Below are positions 5,979 through 12,675 of a stretch of DNA of 15,295 nt, piece by piece (position 1 is the stretch's first letter; each line of letters begins with the position of its first letter). The DNA is taken from contig JBEKIF010000077.1 of assembly GCA_050011895.1 (NCBI GenBank), positions 1 to 15,295 on the forward strand, given 5' to 3'. This stretch comes from DATBGO01 sp050011895. Its GTDB lineage: Bacteria; Actinomycetota; Actinomycetes; Streptosporangiales; Streptosporangiaceae. Made by a program: the position numbers and the translations under genes. Under the pieces are notes generated by a model, which saw only the letters and a program-made list of their open reading frames with translations, was not told the DNA's origin and ran no database searches.

Positions 5979-6857
5979 ATGACCTCCTGGCCCTGGCCGG
6001 AGAAGCTGCCGGCGCAGTTCGTGCGCATCGCCCGCCCCACCGACCGGCTCGATGACGTCGTCCGCTTTTACCGCGACGGGCTCGGGCTGCCCGAGCTTGA
6101 CCGTTTCGCGGGTCATGCCGGCTACCGGGGCGTGATGCTGGGCTTGCCCGGCTTGCGGTATCACCTGGAGTTCACCCAGCATGATCACGGCAGCCCGGCG
6201 CCGGCGCCCAGCCGCGACAACCTCCTCGTGCTGCATTTCGGCAATCTGACCCAGGTCGGGCAGGTTGCCAGCCGGCTGGCGGCGCTCGGCCATCTGCCCG
6301 TGGAGGCGGAGAACCCGCACTGGACCGAGAACGGCGCGGTCACCGTCGAGGACCCGGATGGCTGGCGGGTCGTCCTGATGCCGCGGTCGCCGGAGCGCCC
6401 GGCAGATGCCGGGCCGGTGATCCGGCTCGGCGTGCCCGCCGACCTCCCCGCCGCGTCCGACGTGTATCGCTGCGCCTCGCTGTCCAATGCAGGTGACCGT
6501 GACAACCTGCTGGCTCATCCGGAGTACCTGGTTCTGGGGCCTGAGGGCCTGGCCGAAGGTCGCACCTATGTCGCGATGGAGGAAGGGTCGCTTGTCGGCT
6601 TCGCCACCTGGAGCCAGGGCGGCGGTAACTACGAGCTGGAAGACCTGTTCGTCGATCCAGGCTGGCGGCGGCGCGGGATTGCCGCCGCGCTCGTGGACCG
6701 CATTGCGCAGGTTCTGCGCGCACGGGGCGCAGAGCGCCTGGAGGTGACGGCCAACCCGCACGCGCTGGAGTTCTACCGCGCTGCCGGATTCACCGGCTGC
6801 GGCACTGCCGACACCACCTTCGGCGCCGCGCCGCACATGGTGCTAGCAATCCGCTGA
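5979..6857 (+). CDS. VOC (YycE-like) / GNAT acetyltransferase fusion protein
   Basis: A 292-residue two-domain protein. Residues 11-135 form a vicinal-oxygen-chelate (glyoxalase-like) domain resembling B. subtilis YycE: FVRIARPTDRLDDVVRFYRD, GLPGLRYHLEFTQHDHG and VEDPDGWRVVLMP. Residues 146-292 form a GNAT acetyltransferase: IRLGVPADLPAASDVYRCAS, the ELEDLFVDPGWRRRG motif with the acetyl-CoA loop RRRGIAAALV (230-239), and the C-terminal LEFYRAAGF. One continuous clean frame runs across the linker (about 136-146), so the fusion is real in this sequence. ATG 5979 follows GGTGAGGA, 8 bases after the stop of a broken GNAT gene. VOC proteins bind metals or small ligands (lyases, dioxygenases, resistance binding proteins), and GNATs acetylate amines. 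A fused pair suggests binding and acetylating a common small molecule. This is inference; no substrate is known. Confidence 0.85.
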   Translation: MTSWPWPEKLPAQFVRIARPTDRLDDVVRFYRDGLGLPELDRFAGHAGYRGVMLGLPGLRYHLEFTQHDHGSPAPAPSRDNLLVLHFGNLTQVGQVASRLAALGHLPVEAENPHWTENGAVTVEDPDGWRVVLMPRSPERPADAGPVIRLGVPADLPAASDVYRCASLSNAGDRDNLLAHPEYLVLGPEGLAEGRTYVAMEEGSLVGFATWSQGGGNYELEDLFVDPGWRRRGIAAALVDRIAQVLRARGAERLEVTANPHALEFYRAAGFTGCGTADTTFGAAPHMVLAIR

Positions 6858-6900
6858 CTGCCTGGTGCCGGAGCGCACATGCCGGGCCGCCTCGTCCGCA

Positions 6901-7108
6901 CTAGCGCTTGCCGGACGGCTTCGGCTTCTTGACCCTGGGGGCATCGACCGGACATGCGCCAGCGCGCGCTCCACCCAGCTCGCCGCGACTCGGGGAAACC
7001 CACCGGCCGAAATACCGGCAGGGCGCCCCGAGTCGACCTCACACCGTTCTCAGCCGCCACCCGCACAGACTGAGCGGGCTCAACTCCCGGCAGACGCACG
7101 CCGGGCAT
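6901..7108 (-). other. Possible minus-strand gene relic with a lysine-rich tail
   Basis: The minus strand ends in PRVKKPKPSGKR and a TAG (6903-6901), which looks like a true protein C-terminus. Upstream, other frames hold ASWVERALAHVRSMPP and, from ATG 7108, MPGVRLPGVEPAQSVRVAAE. I do not recognise the family and the pieces lie in different frames. The call is weak. Confidence 0.2.
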
Positions 7109-8049
7109 AGCACGAGATCGTATCGGCCAGCCATCCAAGATCGCCGCGGCACCCGCACCTGCGCCGCTGTCCGCCGTACCGCCTGGAACGTCTCCTCGAG
7201 TGTCAGCACGAGCCGGCACGGCCGCCCGGTGCGCATGGCGAGGAAGGCGAGCAGCGGCTCGAACTTGGGGTTCTGCTTGCCGCCGAAGCCTCCCCCAGGG
7301 TCAGGGGCGAACACCCGGACCTTGGTCAGCGGAAGCTGGAACAGGTCGGCCATCATCCGCTGCAGCAGGTACGGGTGCTGTACGGGGCTCCAGAGGGTCA
7401 GGCCGTCGCCGTCCGCGGCCGCGATGGCACCGTGGGGCTCGATCGCGAAGTGGGTCACCATCGGGAAGGTGTAGTCGTTCTCCAGGACGAGATCTGGCCG
7501 CACCGCGCTGATGTCCCCCCAGCCGTAACTCCGCTCGCGCAGGATGTTCGTGCCGGCCAGCGGGTCGCCCGGGCGCAGGGCTGGCTCCTGGACCAGCGGG
7601 GCAAGCGGGCCGAGCGCGGCGGCGACGGTAAGCACGCTCGGCAGCACCTCATGCTCCACCCGGATCAGTGCCGCGCCGGCCTCCGCAGCGTCGCGTGTCG
7701 TGCCGGCCACCGCGGCCACAGCCTCGCCGTGGTACTTCGTCTCGCCGACGGCCAGGACGGGCCGGTCGGCGAAGGCGGGCCCGAACCGCGGCATCGGGTG
7801 CGGCAGGTCCTGCGCGGTGACAACACAGGCCACCCCGGGGACCTCGAGTGCGCCGCTCGTGTCGACGCTGATGATGCGGGCCCGCGCGCAGTCCAGCGTG
7901 ACGAGCTTGACGTGGAGCATGCCCTCCAGGCGCACGTCGGCCAGGAACTGCTGGGCGCCCGTGACTCGCTCGATCCCGCCCACGCGGGGCGCCGGCGTGC
8001 CAACTGTGCCGCGCCGGCCGGTGCCCGATCCAGCGACGGCGGCGGTCAT
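7039..8049 (-). pseudogene. Xanthine dehydrogenase-family molybdopterin-binding large subunit, C-terminally truncated
   Basis: From ATG 8049 the minus strand encodes the N-terminal 300 residues of a molybdenum hydroxylase large subunit. The a/b-hammerhead domain is present (about 24-135: RVGGIERVTGAQQFLADVRL, LPHPMPRFGPAFADRPVLAV, GETKYHGEAVAAVAG). The start of the Mo-cofactor domain follows (FAIEPHGAIAAADGDGLTLW, SPVQHPYLLQRMMADLFQLP, PGGGFGGKQNPKFEPLLAFL). Such subunits oxidise purines, aldehydes or aromatic N-heterocycles together with FAD and 2Fe-2S partners and are normally about 700-800 residues. Homology ends near residue 300 (about 7149) and the remaining 36 residues (WMAGRYDLVLCPACV...) are unrelated. 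The second Mo-cofactor half with the catalytic glutamate is gone, so the product cannot be active. A 4-base ATGA overlap links it to the tail of its former partner gene. Confidence 0.82.
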
Positions 8050-8097
8050 TGCGGGCTCTTTTCGGCTGCGGCGAGCACGGCCTGCACAATCCGGGAA
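8046..8097 (-). pseudogene. C-terminal tail of the partner subunit of the molybdenum hydroxylase
   Basis: Reading SRIVQAVLAAAEKSPQ to a TGA at 8048-8046 that overlaps the ATG of the large subunit (ATGA), a typical translationally coupled operon joint. The short helix I-V-x-A-V-L-A-A-A-E is a common C-terminus of 2Fe-2S or FAD subunits of this enzyme class. Everything upstream of about 8097 is replaced by unrelated sequence. Confidence 0.5.
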
Positions 8098-8098
8098 G

Positions 8099-8409
8099 GT
8101 GGTCCACCACCAGGGGGTCTACGACAACTTCATGACCGTGTACCCCGAACTTGACCCCTTCGAATACGCCCGCGAAGCCATCCCGACCGACGACCCGGAG
8201 GGCGCGGCTCTCTTCCCCGGCCGGGACGGGCAGCGGTTGCAACCGCGATAGCCGACGGCTGGACCCGCGAGGAGACGGCAGCGCGCGTTAAATTCCCTGC
8301 GCTCGGGCCCGTCGACATAGGCCAGGAGCACATGCTCGAGTACGTCGAAACGCTCAACGCCGGCTCGCTCTACGACAAGCTCACCGCCAAGACCGAAATC
8401 ATCCTCTGA
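8099..8409 (+). pseudogene. 3' fragment of an unrecognised conserved protein, frameshifted
   Basis: Frame 2 reads VVHHQGVYDNFMTVYPELDP, then FEYAREAIPTDDPEGAALFP. At about 8220-8238 the sense passes to frame 1, giving AVATAIADGWTREETAARVK, then LGPVDIGQEHMLEYVETLNA, GSLYDKLTAKTEIIL and a TGA at 8407-8409. Both pieces have the composition and codon use of real coding sequence and run on naturally from one to the other, so this is the C-terminal 100 residues of a soluble protein with one indel. No start codon or ribosome-binding site belongs to it. It begins exactly at the junction with the molybdenum-hydroxylase remnant on the opposite strand. I do not recognise the family. The acidic, Tyr/His-rich sequence might be from an enzyme, but no motif is diagnostic. 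Confidence 0.5.
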
Positions 8410-8488
8410 ATTCGTTGCGGCGCCACGTCCACCGCAGTCCATCTGTGCTGGTCACCGTGCCACGACGGCCGCATCAGTCCGCGGGCAT

Positions 8489-8511
8489 CCAGGCCGGTTA
8501 ATTCTGCCTGG
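8489..8511 (-). terminator. Small hairpin after the S66 peptidase gene
   Basis: CCAGGC (8489-8494) and GCCTGG (8506-8511) form a 6-bp stem around an AT-containing 11-base loop, directly beyond the minus-strand stop codon at 8514-8512. A modest terminator candidate. Confidence 0.35.
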
Positions 8512-9570
8512 CTATGAGTAGTCGGCGAAAATCCGCCGCGCCGCGCCGTCGACAGTGACTAGGCCGCCATGCGGGACGATCCACTGCGGCCGCGTGTGAC
8601 CAAACGGGACGCCGACGCACACGACGGCTTCAGGGTTATACCGGCCGACCTGCCCGGCGACGACGTCACGCTGCTCGGCACGCAGCCGGGCACGTTCCTC
8701 AGCAGGCGGACGGCGGGTGAAGTCAGACACCGGCGGGCGGGCTACCAGGACCGCACCGACCGCCGCGAGGACGCCGCGTTCGCCCAGCGAGCGGACGATC
8801 CATCCAACGTTACGCGCAGGAAGGAGCTCCTCCGAGGTCTCGATGATGAGCACGCCGCCCTCAAGCACGCCCGCATCGAACGGGAACCGCCCAGCGGTGA
8901 GGATCCATTCGATGATCTCCAGGCAACCACCCCACGTCCGGCCGGTCACTGACCGCGCCGGACCCTGCCAGCTCCACGGCTCGGTCGCCTCACGGTCACC
9001 GAAAGAGTTCAAAGCGCGCGGATCGGCCCAGTCGACACCGACATCCTCCGACTCACCCGGGTCTGTGATCTCGAGCGTCTCACCGGTGATCAGAGCGGCT
9101 CGCAGCGACCGCGCGTGGATGTCATCCACGCCGGGACCGGGGCCAAGGTGCACCTGGGACGAACCGCCATAGAAACTCGCGACGCCATTCGCCCAGAGCC
9201 AGTGGTGAAGGTTGGTATTGTCGCTCATCCCCAGGAAGGGCTTCGGGTCGCGCCGGGCGAGCCCGGCATCCAGGTGCGGGATGACCGTGATCTGGTCCTC
9301 CCCGCCGACGACCGCAAGGATGCCGCGGACCGCCGGATCAGCGAAGGCGGCGTTGACATCGGCGGCCCGGGCCAGCGGCGTCGCGCCCACCATACGCGTC
9401 GTCGGGTACTCGACCGGGATAAGGCCGGTCACCTCGGTGAGCCGGCGCATCGCCTGCTCGTGCACCGCAGCCCAGACGCCAGGTGCTGCAAACGACGGGG
9501 AGAGGACGGCGATGTGCTCACCGCGATGCGCCTTGGGAGGGTGCACGAGGTCATGCGCCATGCGCGTCAT
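8512..9570 (-). CDS. S66-family serine peptidase (LD-carboxypeptidase / MccF-like)
   Basis: A complete 352-residue protein of the S66 family, whose members cleave the L-D bond of murein tripeptide (LdcA) or inactivate microcin-C-like peptide-nucleotides (MccF). The catalytic triad is visible with family spacing: Ser116 in FLGMSDNTNLHHWLW, Glu244 in GGVLIIETSEE and His325 in GVPFGHTRPQW. Other family marks are IAVLSPSFAAPG near the N-terminus, AFADPAVRGILAVVGGEDQI, and GRTWGGCLEIIEWIL. The 'GMSDNT' and 'ETSEE' forms and the length are closer to the MccF-like than to the short LdcA branch. There is no signal peptide, so it is cytoplasmic, fitting peptidoglycan recycling or detoxification of an internalised peptide. 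ATG 9570 and ATG 9561 are both possible starts, and neither has a strong SD. It is followed downstream by a small hairpin. Confidence 0.88.
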   Translation of the reverse strand: MTRMAHDLVHPPKAHRGEHIAVLSPSFAAPGVWAAVHEQAMRRLTEVTGLIPVEYPTTRMVGATPLARAADVNAAFADPAVRGILAVVGGEDQITVIPHLDAGLARRDPKPFLGMSDNTNLHHWLWANGVASFYGGSSQVHLGPGPGVDDIHARSLRAALITGETLEITDPGESEDVGVDWADPRALNSFGDREATEPWSWQGPARSVTGRTWGGCLEIIEWILTAGRFPFDAGVLEGGVLIIETSEELLPARNVGWIVRSLGERGVLAAVGAVLVARPPVSDFTRRPPAEERARLRAEQRDVVAGQVGRYNPEAVVCVGVPFGHTRPQWIVPHGGLVTVDGAARRIFADYS

Positions 9571-9664
9571 CGAAGCACATCACCGCCACGCGCACATCAG
9601 AGAGCGTGCGCGCCGCCGCACCTGTCCGGCGATGTCGGTCAACTCGGTTGGCATCGCCGTCGTA

Positions 9665-9680
9665 AGCCGCTTCCGCGGCT
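9665..9680 (-). terminator. Hairpin after the LLM oxidoreductase gene
   Basis: AGCCGC-TTCC-GCGGCT, a perfect 6-bp stem with a 4-base loop, 31 bases beyond the minus-strand stop at 9714-9712. It is placed to end transcription of the luciferase-like gene before the S66 gene. Confidence 0.4.
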
Positions 9681-9711
9681 ATCGCGCGCAAAGAGGTAAC
9701 GGAAGACCGGC

Positions 9712-10635
9712 TCAGTCCTGGGCCAGCTGGGGGATCACTTCTGCAGCGAGGCGCTCAGCGTGCTTGAGCTGGTCGAACAACGGCGTGAAGAGGATCAGTT
9801 CCGCGCCCGCAGCGGCAACCTCGCGCAGTTGCCGGAGGCAGTCGGGGGGCGTGCCGGCGACTGCGGCCGCCTCGATGCTCTCCACGCGTTGCCCGTAAAG
9901 CCGCTCCAGCGCCTCGTTCGTCCGGCTGCGGGCGCGCGCCGCGTTCTCGTCGATCGCCACGTAGACGCGTTTGGCAATCTGGAAATCCGCCACAGAACGG
10001 CCAGACTCCGCCAGAGCGCGGCGCACCACCCGGACCTGTTCTGCGAACTTCACGGTGGGAGACGAGCCCGCACCGAAGAAACCGTCGCCCTCCCGCACGG
10101 CACGCCGCAGCGCGGCCGGCCCGGATCCGCCGAACCACAGCGGCGGATACGGCTTCTGGAACGGCTTGGGTTCCATGCTCGCGTCTTCAAGCCGCCAGAA
10201 CTCCCCCGGGAACGTCACCCGCTCCCGGGTCCACAGCGCCTTCATCAGCGCGACGCCCTCGGTGAACCGCGCCACGTACCGGTCCGGCTCGAGGCCGAAC
10301 GCGGCGAACGGCCGCATCTTGCCGCCGCTACCAACCCCCACCTCGATCCGTCCGCGGCTGAGCTGGTCCAGCGATGCAACGGCCTTCGCGAGGTGCACCG
10401 GGTTGTGCAGCGTGGACACAAACACCACGCAGCCGATCCGCATGCGATCAGTGCACGATGCGGCGAAGGTCATCACCTCGAGCGGGCTGAGCTGCGCCCA
10501 CGAACCCAGCGTCTGCTCCTGTGCCCAGGCGCTGTGGAAACCGAGTTCCTCGGAGCGGACAAGATAGGCGCGGAAAGCCTCCGGATCGAACTCGCCATCC
10601 GCGTAGAACTGCGGAATCGCGATCGCGAACCTCAT
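9712..10635 (-). CDS. LLM-class F420-type oxidoreductase (luciferase-like monooxygenase)
   Basis: A 307-residue TIM-barrel protein from ATG 10635 (MRFAIAIPQFYADGEFD). The open frame extends 34 codons further upstream, but that part is out of character and family homology starts at MRFAIAIPQ. Marks of the bacterial luciferase-like family are the N-terminal strand FAIAIPQF, the ELGFHSAWAQEQTLGSW segment, and MRIGCVVFVSTLHNPVHLAK. LDQLSRGRIEVGVGSGGK, the most diagnostic motif, and PPLWFGGSGPAALRRAVREG are also present. In actinobacteria these enzymes mostly use coenzyme F420, less often FMN, to reduce or oxidise secondary metabolites, sugar phosphates or xenobiotics. The substrate cannot be predicted. 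A TACGAT box six bases before the ATG and no SD suggest a leaderless transcript. It faces the same way as the S66 gene but is separated by 141 bases and a hairpin. Confidence 0.88.
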   Translation of the reverse strand: MRFAIAIPQFYADGEFDPEAFRAYLVRSEELGFHSAWAQEQTLGSWAQLSPLEVMTFAASCTDRMRIGCVVFVSTLHNPVHLAKAVASLDQLSRGRIEVGVGSGGKMRPFAAFGLEPDRYVARFTEGVALMKALWTRERVTFPGEFWRLEDASMEPKPFQKPYPPLWFGGSGPAALRRAVREGDGFFGAGSSPTVKFAEQVRVVRRALAESGRSVADFQIAKRVYVAIDENAARARSRTNEALERLYGQRVESIEAAAVAGTPPDCLRQLREVAAAGAELILFTPLFDQLKHAERLAAEVIPQLAQD

Positions 10636-10641
10636 GGCCCG

Positions 10642-10647
10642 ATCGTA
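10642..10647 (-). promoter_or_regulatory. -10-like box TACGAT, leaderless start of the LLM gene
   Basis: On the minus strand TACGAT ends six bases before ATG 10635, placing +1 at or next to the A of the start codon. No Shine-Dalgarno sequence is present. The same spacing is seen at 14023-14035. The -35 region is not convincing. Confidence 0.4.
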
Positions 10648-10706
10648 TCGGCCGGGCAGCCGGGCACCTCCGTGAACGGATCTGGACGACCTGCGCAGGT
10701 TATCCG

Positions 10707-10841
10707 TCACCGGACCCGCGCCGAACCCCAGGTCCACGTAGTGCCATCCGGACTCACTCGGATGCCACCGACGTCCGCATCGGATTCGAGCCGACCGAGC
10801 GTGTCCAGCTTTCGCTGCTGCAGGCTGCGTGGCGGTTCCAT
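10707..10841 (-). pseudogene. N-terminal stub of a pyridoxamine 5'-phosphate oxidase-like flavin/F420 protein
   Basis: ATG 10841 follows a good GAAGGAG ribosome-binding site and encodes MEPPRSLQQRKLDTLGRLES, then DADVGGIRVSPDGTTW, stopping at 10709-10707 after only 44 residues. The opening 'SLQQRK-x-D-T-L-x-R-L' followed by an acidic D-A-D-V and a 'S-x-D-G-T' turn matches the first helix and strand of actinobacterial pyridoxamine-phosphate-oxidase-like split-barrel proteins, normally about 130-150 residues. These bind flavin or F420 and reduce small molecules. The rest of the barrel is missing, and the following sequence runs into the upstream region of the LLM gene. So this is a 3'-truncated remnant with its start signals intact. 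Family assignment rests on a short stretch. Confidence 0.45.
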
Positions 10842-11061
10842 TACTGCTCCTTCATCGACGATGAGTTGATCGACCCTTTCCCATCGTCTGTCCGGGATTC
10901 GTACGACGGCGGAGTGGTCGCCCCAGCAACGCCTTCGCGGCCGGCGTCGGCGGCGCGGTGCTGGCGTGGCGCCGACGGCGGGGCCGCGCGCCGATGAGGC
11001 CGCGGATGACGTGGGTGAGAGAGATCTTGTGCCAGCGCCTCGCGGTACGCGTCCGTGCAGT

Positions 11062-11691
11062 TCAGGGCTCGGAAGGGTTGAGCGGGGCGTCTTCCCATGC
11101 GAACCCGTCCGGGTCGGTGAAGGGCCCAGCTTCGCTGCCAATCACGAGCCGGTGCGATCCGGTGCCCTCGGGAGGAACGCCGGCGTCCCTGGCGAGCGAA
11201 CGGCGGCCGTAGAGCGCCAGCTTGACGGCACTGGACGGAGTGGCGAACTCGACGTACTTGCGGCCGAAGCTCTTCGCCACAGCCAGGCCGCGGCCTTCGT
11301 AGAACCGCTTGCTCGCGGTCACGTCCGCGGCGCCCAGCAGCAGCACGATCTGGTCAATCTGCCGGGTGGCCGCGCCGGTGTCCTTCTTCGCCGAGGTCGC
11401 GACCTTCCAGATCGTCCCGTCTGGGGCTTGCACGACGCCGCCATAGCCCCAGAAGGACTTGGCGGCTGGCTTCAGCGCCGTGGCGCCGGCGTCGAGGGCG
11501 GCGTCGATGAGTGCCTTGACGTTGGCTGGCTGGGATACCGTAAGCGAGATCGTGAACGCGCGGAAGCCGGTCGTCGGTGCCTCCGAGGCCCGCATGCGCA
11601 GCTGAGTGCCCAAGCCGAAGGCAGTGGTGTAGAAGCGGCGAGCGGCCACGGGGTCGGGTGCTTCGAGGGTGATAGATCCGATGGCGGTCAT
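11062..11691 (-). CDS. Tandem VOC (glyoxalase/bleomycin-resistance-like) protein
   Basis: A 209-residue cytosolic protein from ATG 11691, preceded by AAAGGACC on the minus strand. It has two vicinal-oxygen-chelate modules. Module 1 (about 4-100) runs IGSITLEAPDPVAARRFYTT to VVQAPDGTIWKVATS. Module 2 (about 111-202) runs IDQIVLLLGAADVTASKRFY to FTDPDGFAWEDA. The repeated 'D-x-x-A-x-x-R-F-Y' and 'P-D-G-x-x-W' signatures are clear, and the length is normal for a two-module protein. The family covers glyoxalases, extradiol dioxygenases and ligand-binding resistance proteins. The metal-ligand pattern here is incomplete, so a binding role is as likely as catalysis. It is divergently transcribed from a SigJ-type sigma factor gene across 78 bases, the arrangement in which such sigma factors often control a neighbouring metabolic gene. 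Confidence 0.85.
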   Translation of the reverse strand: MTAIGSITLEAPDPVAARRFYTTAFGLGTQLRMRASEAPTTGFRAFTISLTVSQPANVKALIDAALDAGATALKPAAKSFWGYGGVVQAPDGTIWKVATSAKKDTGAATRQIDQIVLLLGAADVTASKRFYEGRGLAVAKSFGRKYVEFATPSSAVKLALYGRRSLARDAGVPPEGTGSHRLVIGSEAGPFTDPDGFAWEDAPLNPSEP

Positions 11692-11769
11692 GGCAGGTCC
11701 TTTCCAATGGTCCCTGAGCCTTCTCTAAAGTTGCGGTGTCACTGCTATGACGGATCGCGACGGAGATAT
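11692..11769. promoter_or_regulatory. Divergent promoter region between VOC and sigma factor genes
   Basis: 78 bases hold both ribosome-binding sites (AAAGGACC on minus, a weaker CGGAG on plus) and presumably both promoters. TGTCAC (11737-11742) resembles the -35 reported for ECF41 sigma factors (TGTCACA...CGTC), but no CGTC is found at the right distance toward the sigma gene, so self-control is unproven. Confidence 0.4.
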
Positions 11770-12675
11770 ATGACCGATGCCGGAACACGGGACCTGGCCA
11801 CAGCCTTCGAGGCCAGCCGCGGCCGCCTGCGGGCGATCGCCTATCGGATGCTCGGCTCGCTGAGCGACGCGGACGACGCCGTCCAGGAAACCTGGCTGCG
11901 GCTCAGCCGCTCCGACGCGGACGACCTGGCGAACCTGGACGGCTGGCTGACCACGGTGATCTCCCGGATCTGCCTGGACATGCTGCGCTCGCGATCTGCG
12001 CGCCAGGAGGAGCCGCTGGGCGAGCATCTCCCCGACCCCGTCGTCAGCAGCCTGGACAGGGCCGACCCCGAGCAGGAGGCTGAGCTCGCGGACGCGGTCG
12101 GCATGGCGCTGCTGGTGGTGCTGGACAAGCTGAGCCCCACCGAGCGCCTCGCGTTCGTGCTGCACGACATGTTCACGGTGCCGTTCGACGATATCGCCGC
12201 CATCGTCGGCCGCTCGCCGAACGCCGCCGCCCAGCTCGCCAGCCGCGCCCGGCGGCGGGTGCGCGGCTCGGCCGCGGCCACCGACACCAGCCTCGCCCGC
12301 CAGCGGGAGGTCGTCGGTGCCTGGATCGCCGCCGCCCGCGGCGGCGACTTCGACGCGTTGCTCACGCTGCTCGACCCGGACGTCGTGGCCCGGATCGATC
12401 TCGGCGCGCTGCCCGCTGGCGGGCTGCGCGAGGTCCGCGGTGCCGCCCAGGCGGTCGGGCTGGCGGCCAGCTACCGGCGCTCCGCCCCGTTCGCGCACGC
12501 CGCATTGGTCAGCGGATCCGCGGGCATCGTCGTCACGGCCGACGGCGGGCGGCCCGCCTCGGTCATGGCATTCACCTTCGCCGCAGGCAAGATCACCGAG
12601 ATCTACATCCTGGCCGACCGCTCACGGCTGGCCCGGCTCGGGAGCGGTCCGCCAGCCGCCGGACAAGCAAAGTGA
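11770..12675 (+). CDS. SigJ/ECF41-like ECF sigma factor with C-terminal SnoaL-like domain
   Basis: A 301-residue RNA polymerase sigma factor. Region 2 (about 10-75) is clear: YRMLGSLSDADDAVQETWLR is the core-binding and -10-reading helix, and LDGWLTTVISRICLDMLRSR closes the domain. The linker contains HLPDP (86-90), where related ECF41 proteins have WLPEP. Region 4 (about 112-165) has LSPTERLAFVLHDMF and the -35-recognition helix DIAAIVGRSPNAAAQLASRA. Residues about 177-292 form the fused SnoaL-like domain of this class, with REVVGAWIAAARGGDFDALL, DGGRP (258-262) and ITEIYILADRSRL near the end. In ECF41-type factors this tail replaces a separate anti-sigma factor and regulates activity internally. 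ATG 11770 is the natural start; the frame extends upstream without homology. Divergent from the VOC gene, which is the likely target. Confidence 0.92.
   Translation: MTDAGTRDLATAFEASRGRLRAIAYRMLGSLSDADDAVQETWLRLSRSDADDLANLDGWLTTVISRICLDMLRSRSARQEEPLGEHLPDPVVSSLDRADPEQEAELADAVGMALLVVLDKLSPTERLAFVLHDMFTVPFDDIAAIVGRSPNAAAQLASRARRRVRGSAAATDTSLARQREVVGAWIAAARGGDFDALLTLLDPDVVARIDLGALPAGGLREVRGAAQAVGLAASYRRSAPFAHAALVSGSAGIVVTADGGRPASVMAFTFAAGKITEIYILADRSRLARLGSGPPAAGQAK

Noticed and set aside
5958..6836. Minus-strand open frame of 292 codons
   Set aside because: Antisense shadow of the VOC-GNAT gene, which has clear domains on the plus strand.
7116..7128. 13-mer GATCGTATCGGCC shared with 10641-10653
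   Set aside because: One or more 13-mer matches are expected by chance in a window of this size on both strands.
9760..10869. Plus-strand open frame of 369 codons
   Set aside because: Antisense of the LLM oxidoreductase. His/Arg-rich sequence with no domain.
11737..11763. Full ECF41 autoregulatory promoter (TGTCACA-N16-CGTC)
   Set aside because: Only the first half matches. ACGG stands at the second position, only six bases before the sigma factor ATG.
10966..11769. Upstream extension of the sigma factor frame
   Set aside because: Homology to SigJ-type factors starts at ATG 11770. The extension is antisense to the VOC gene.
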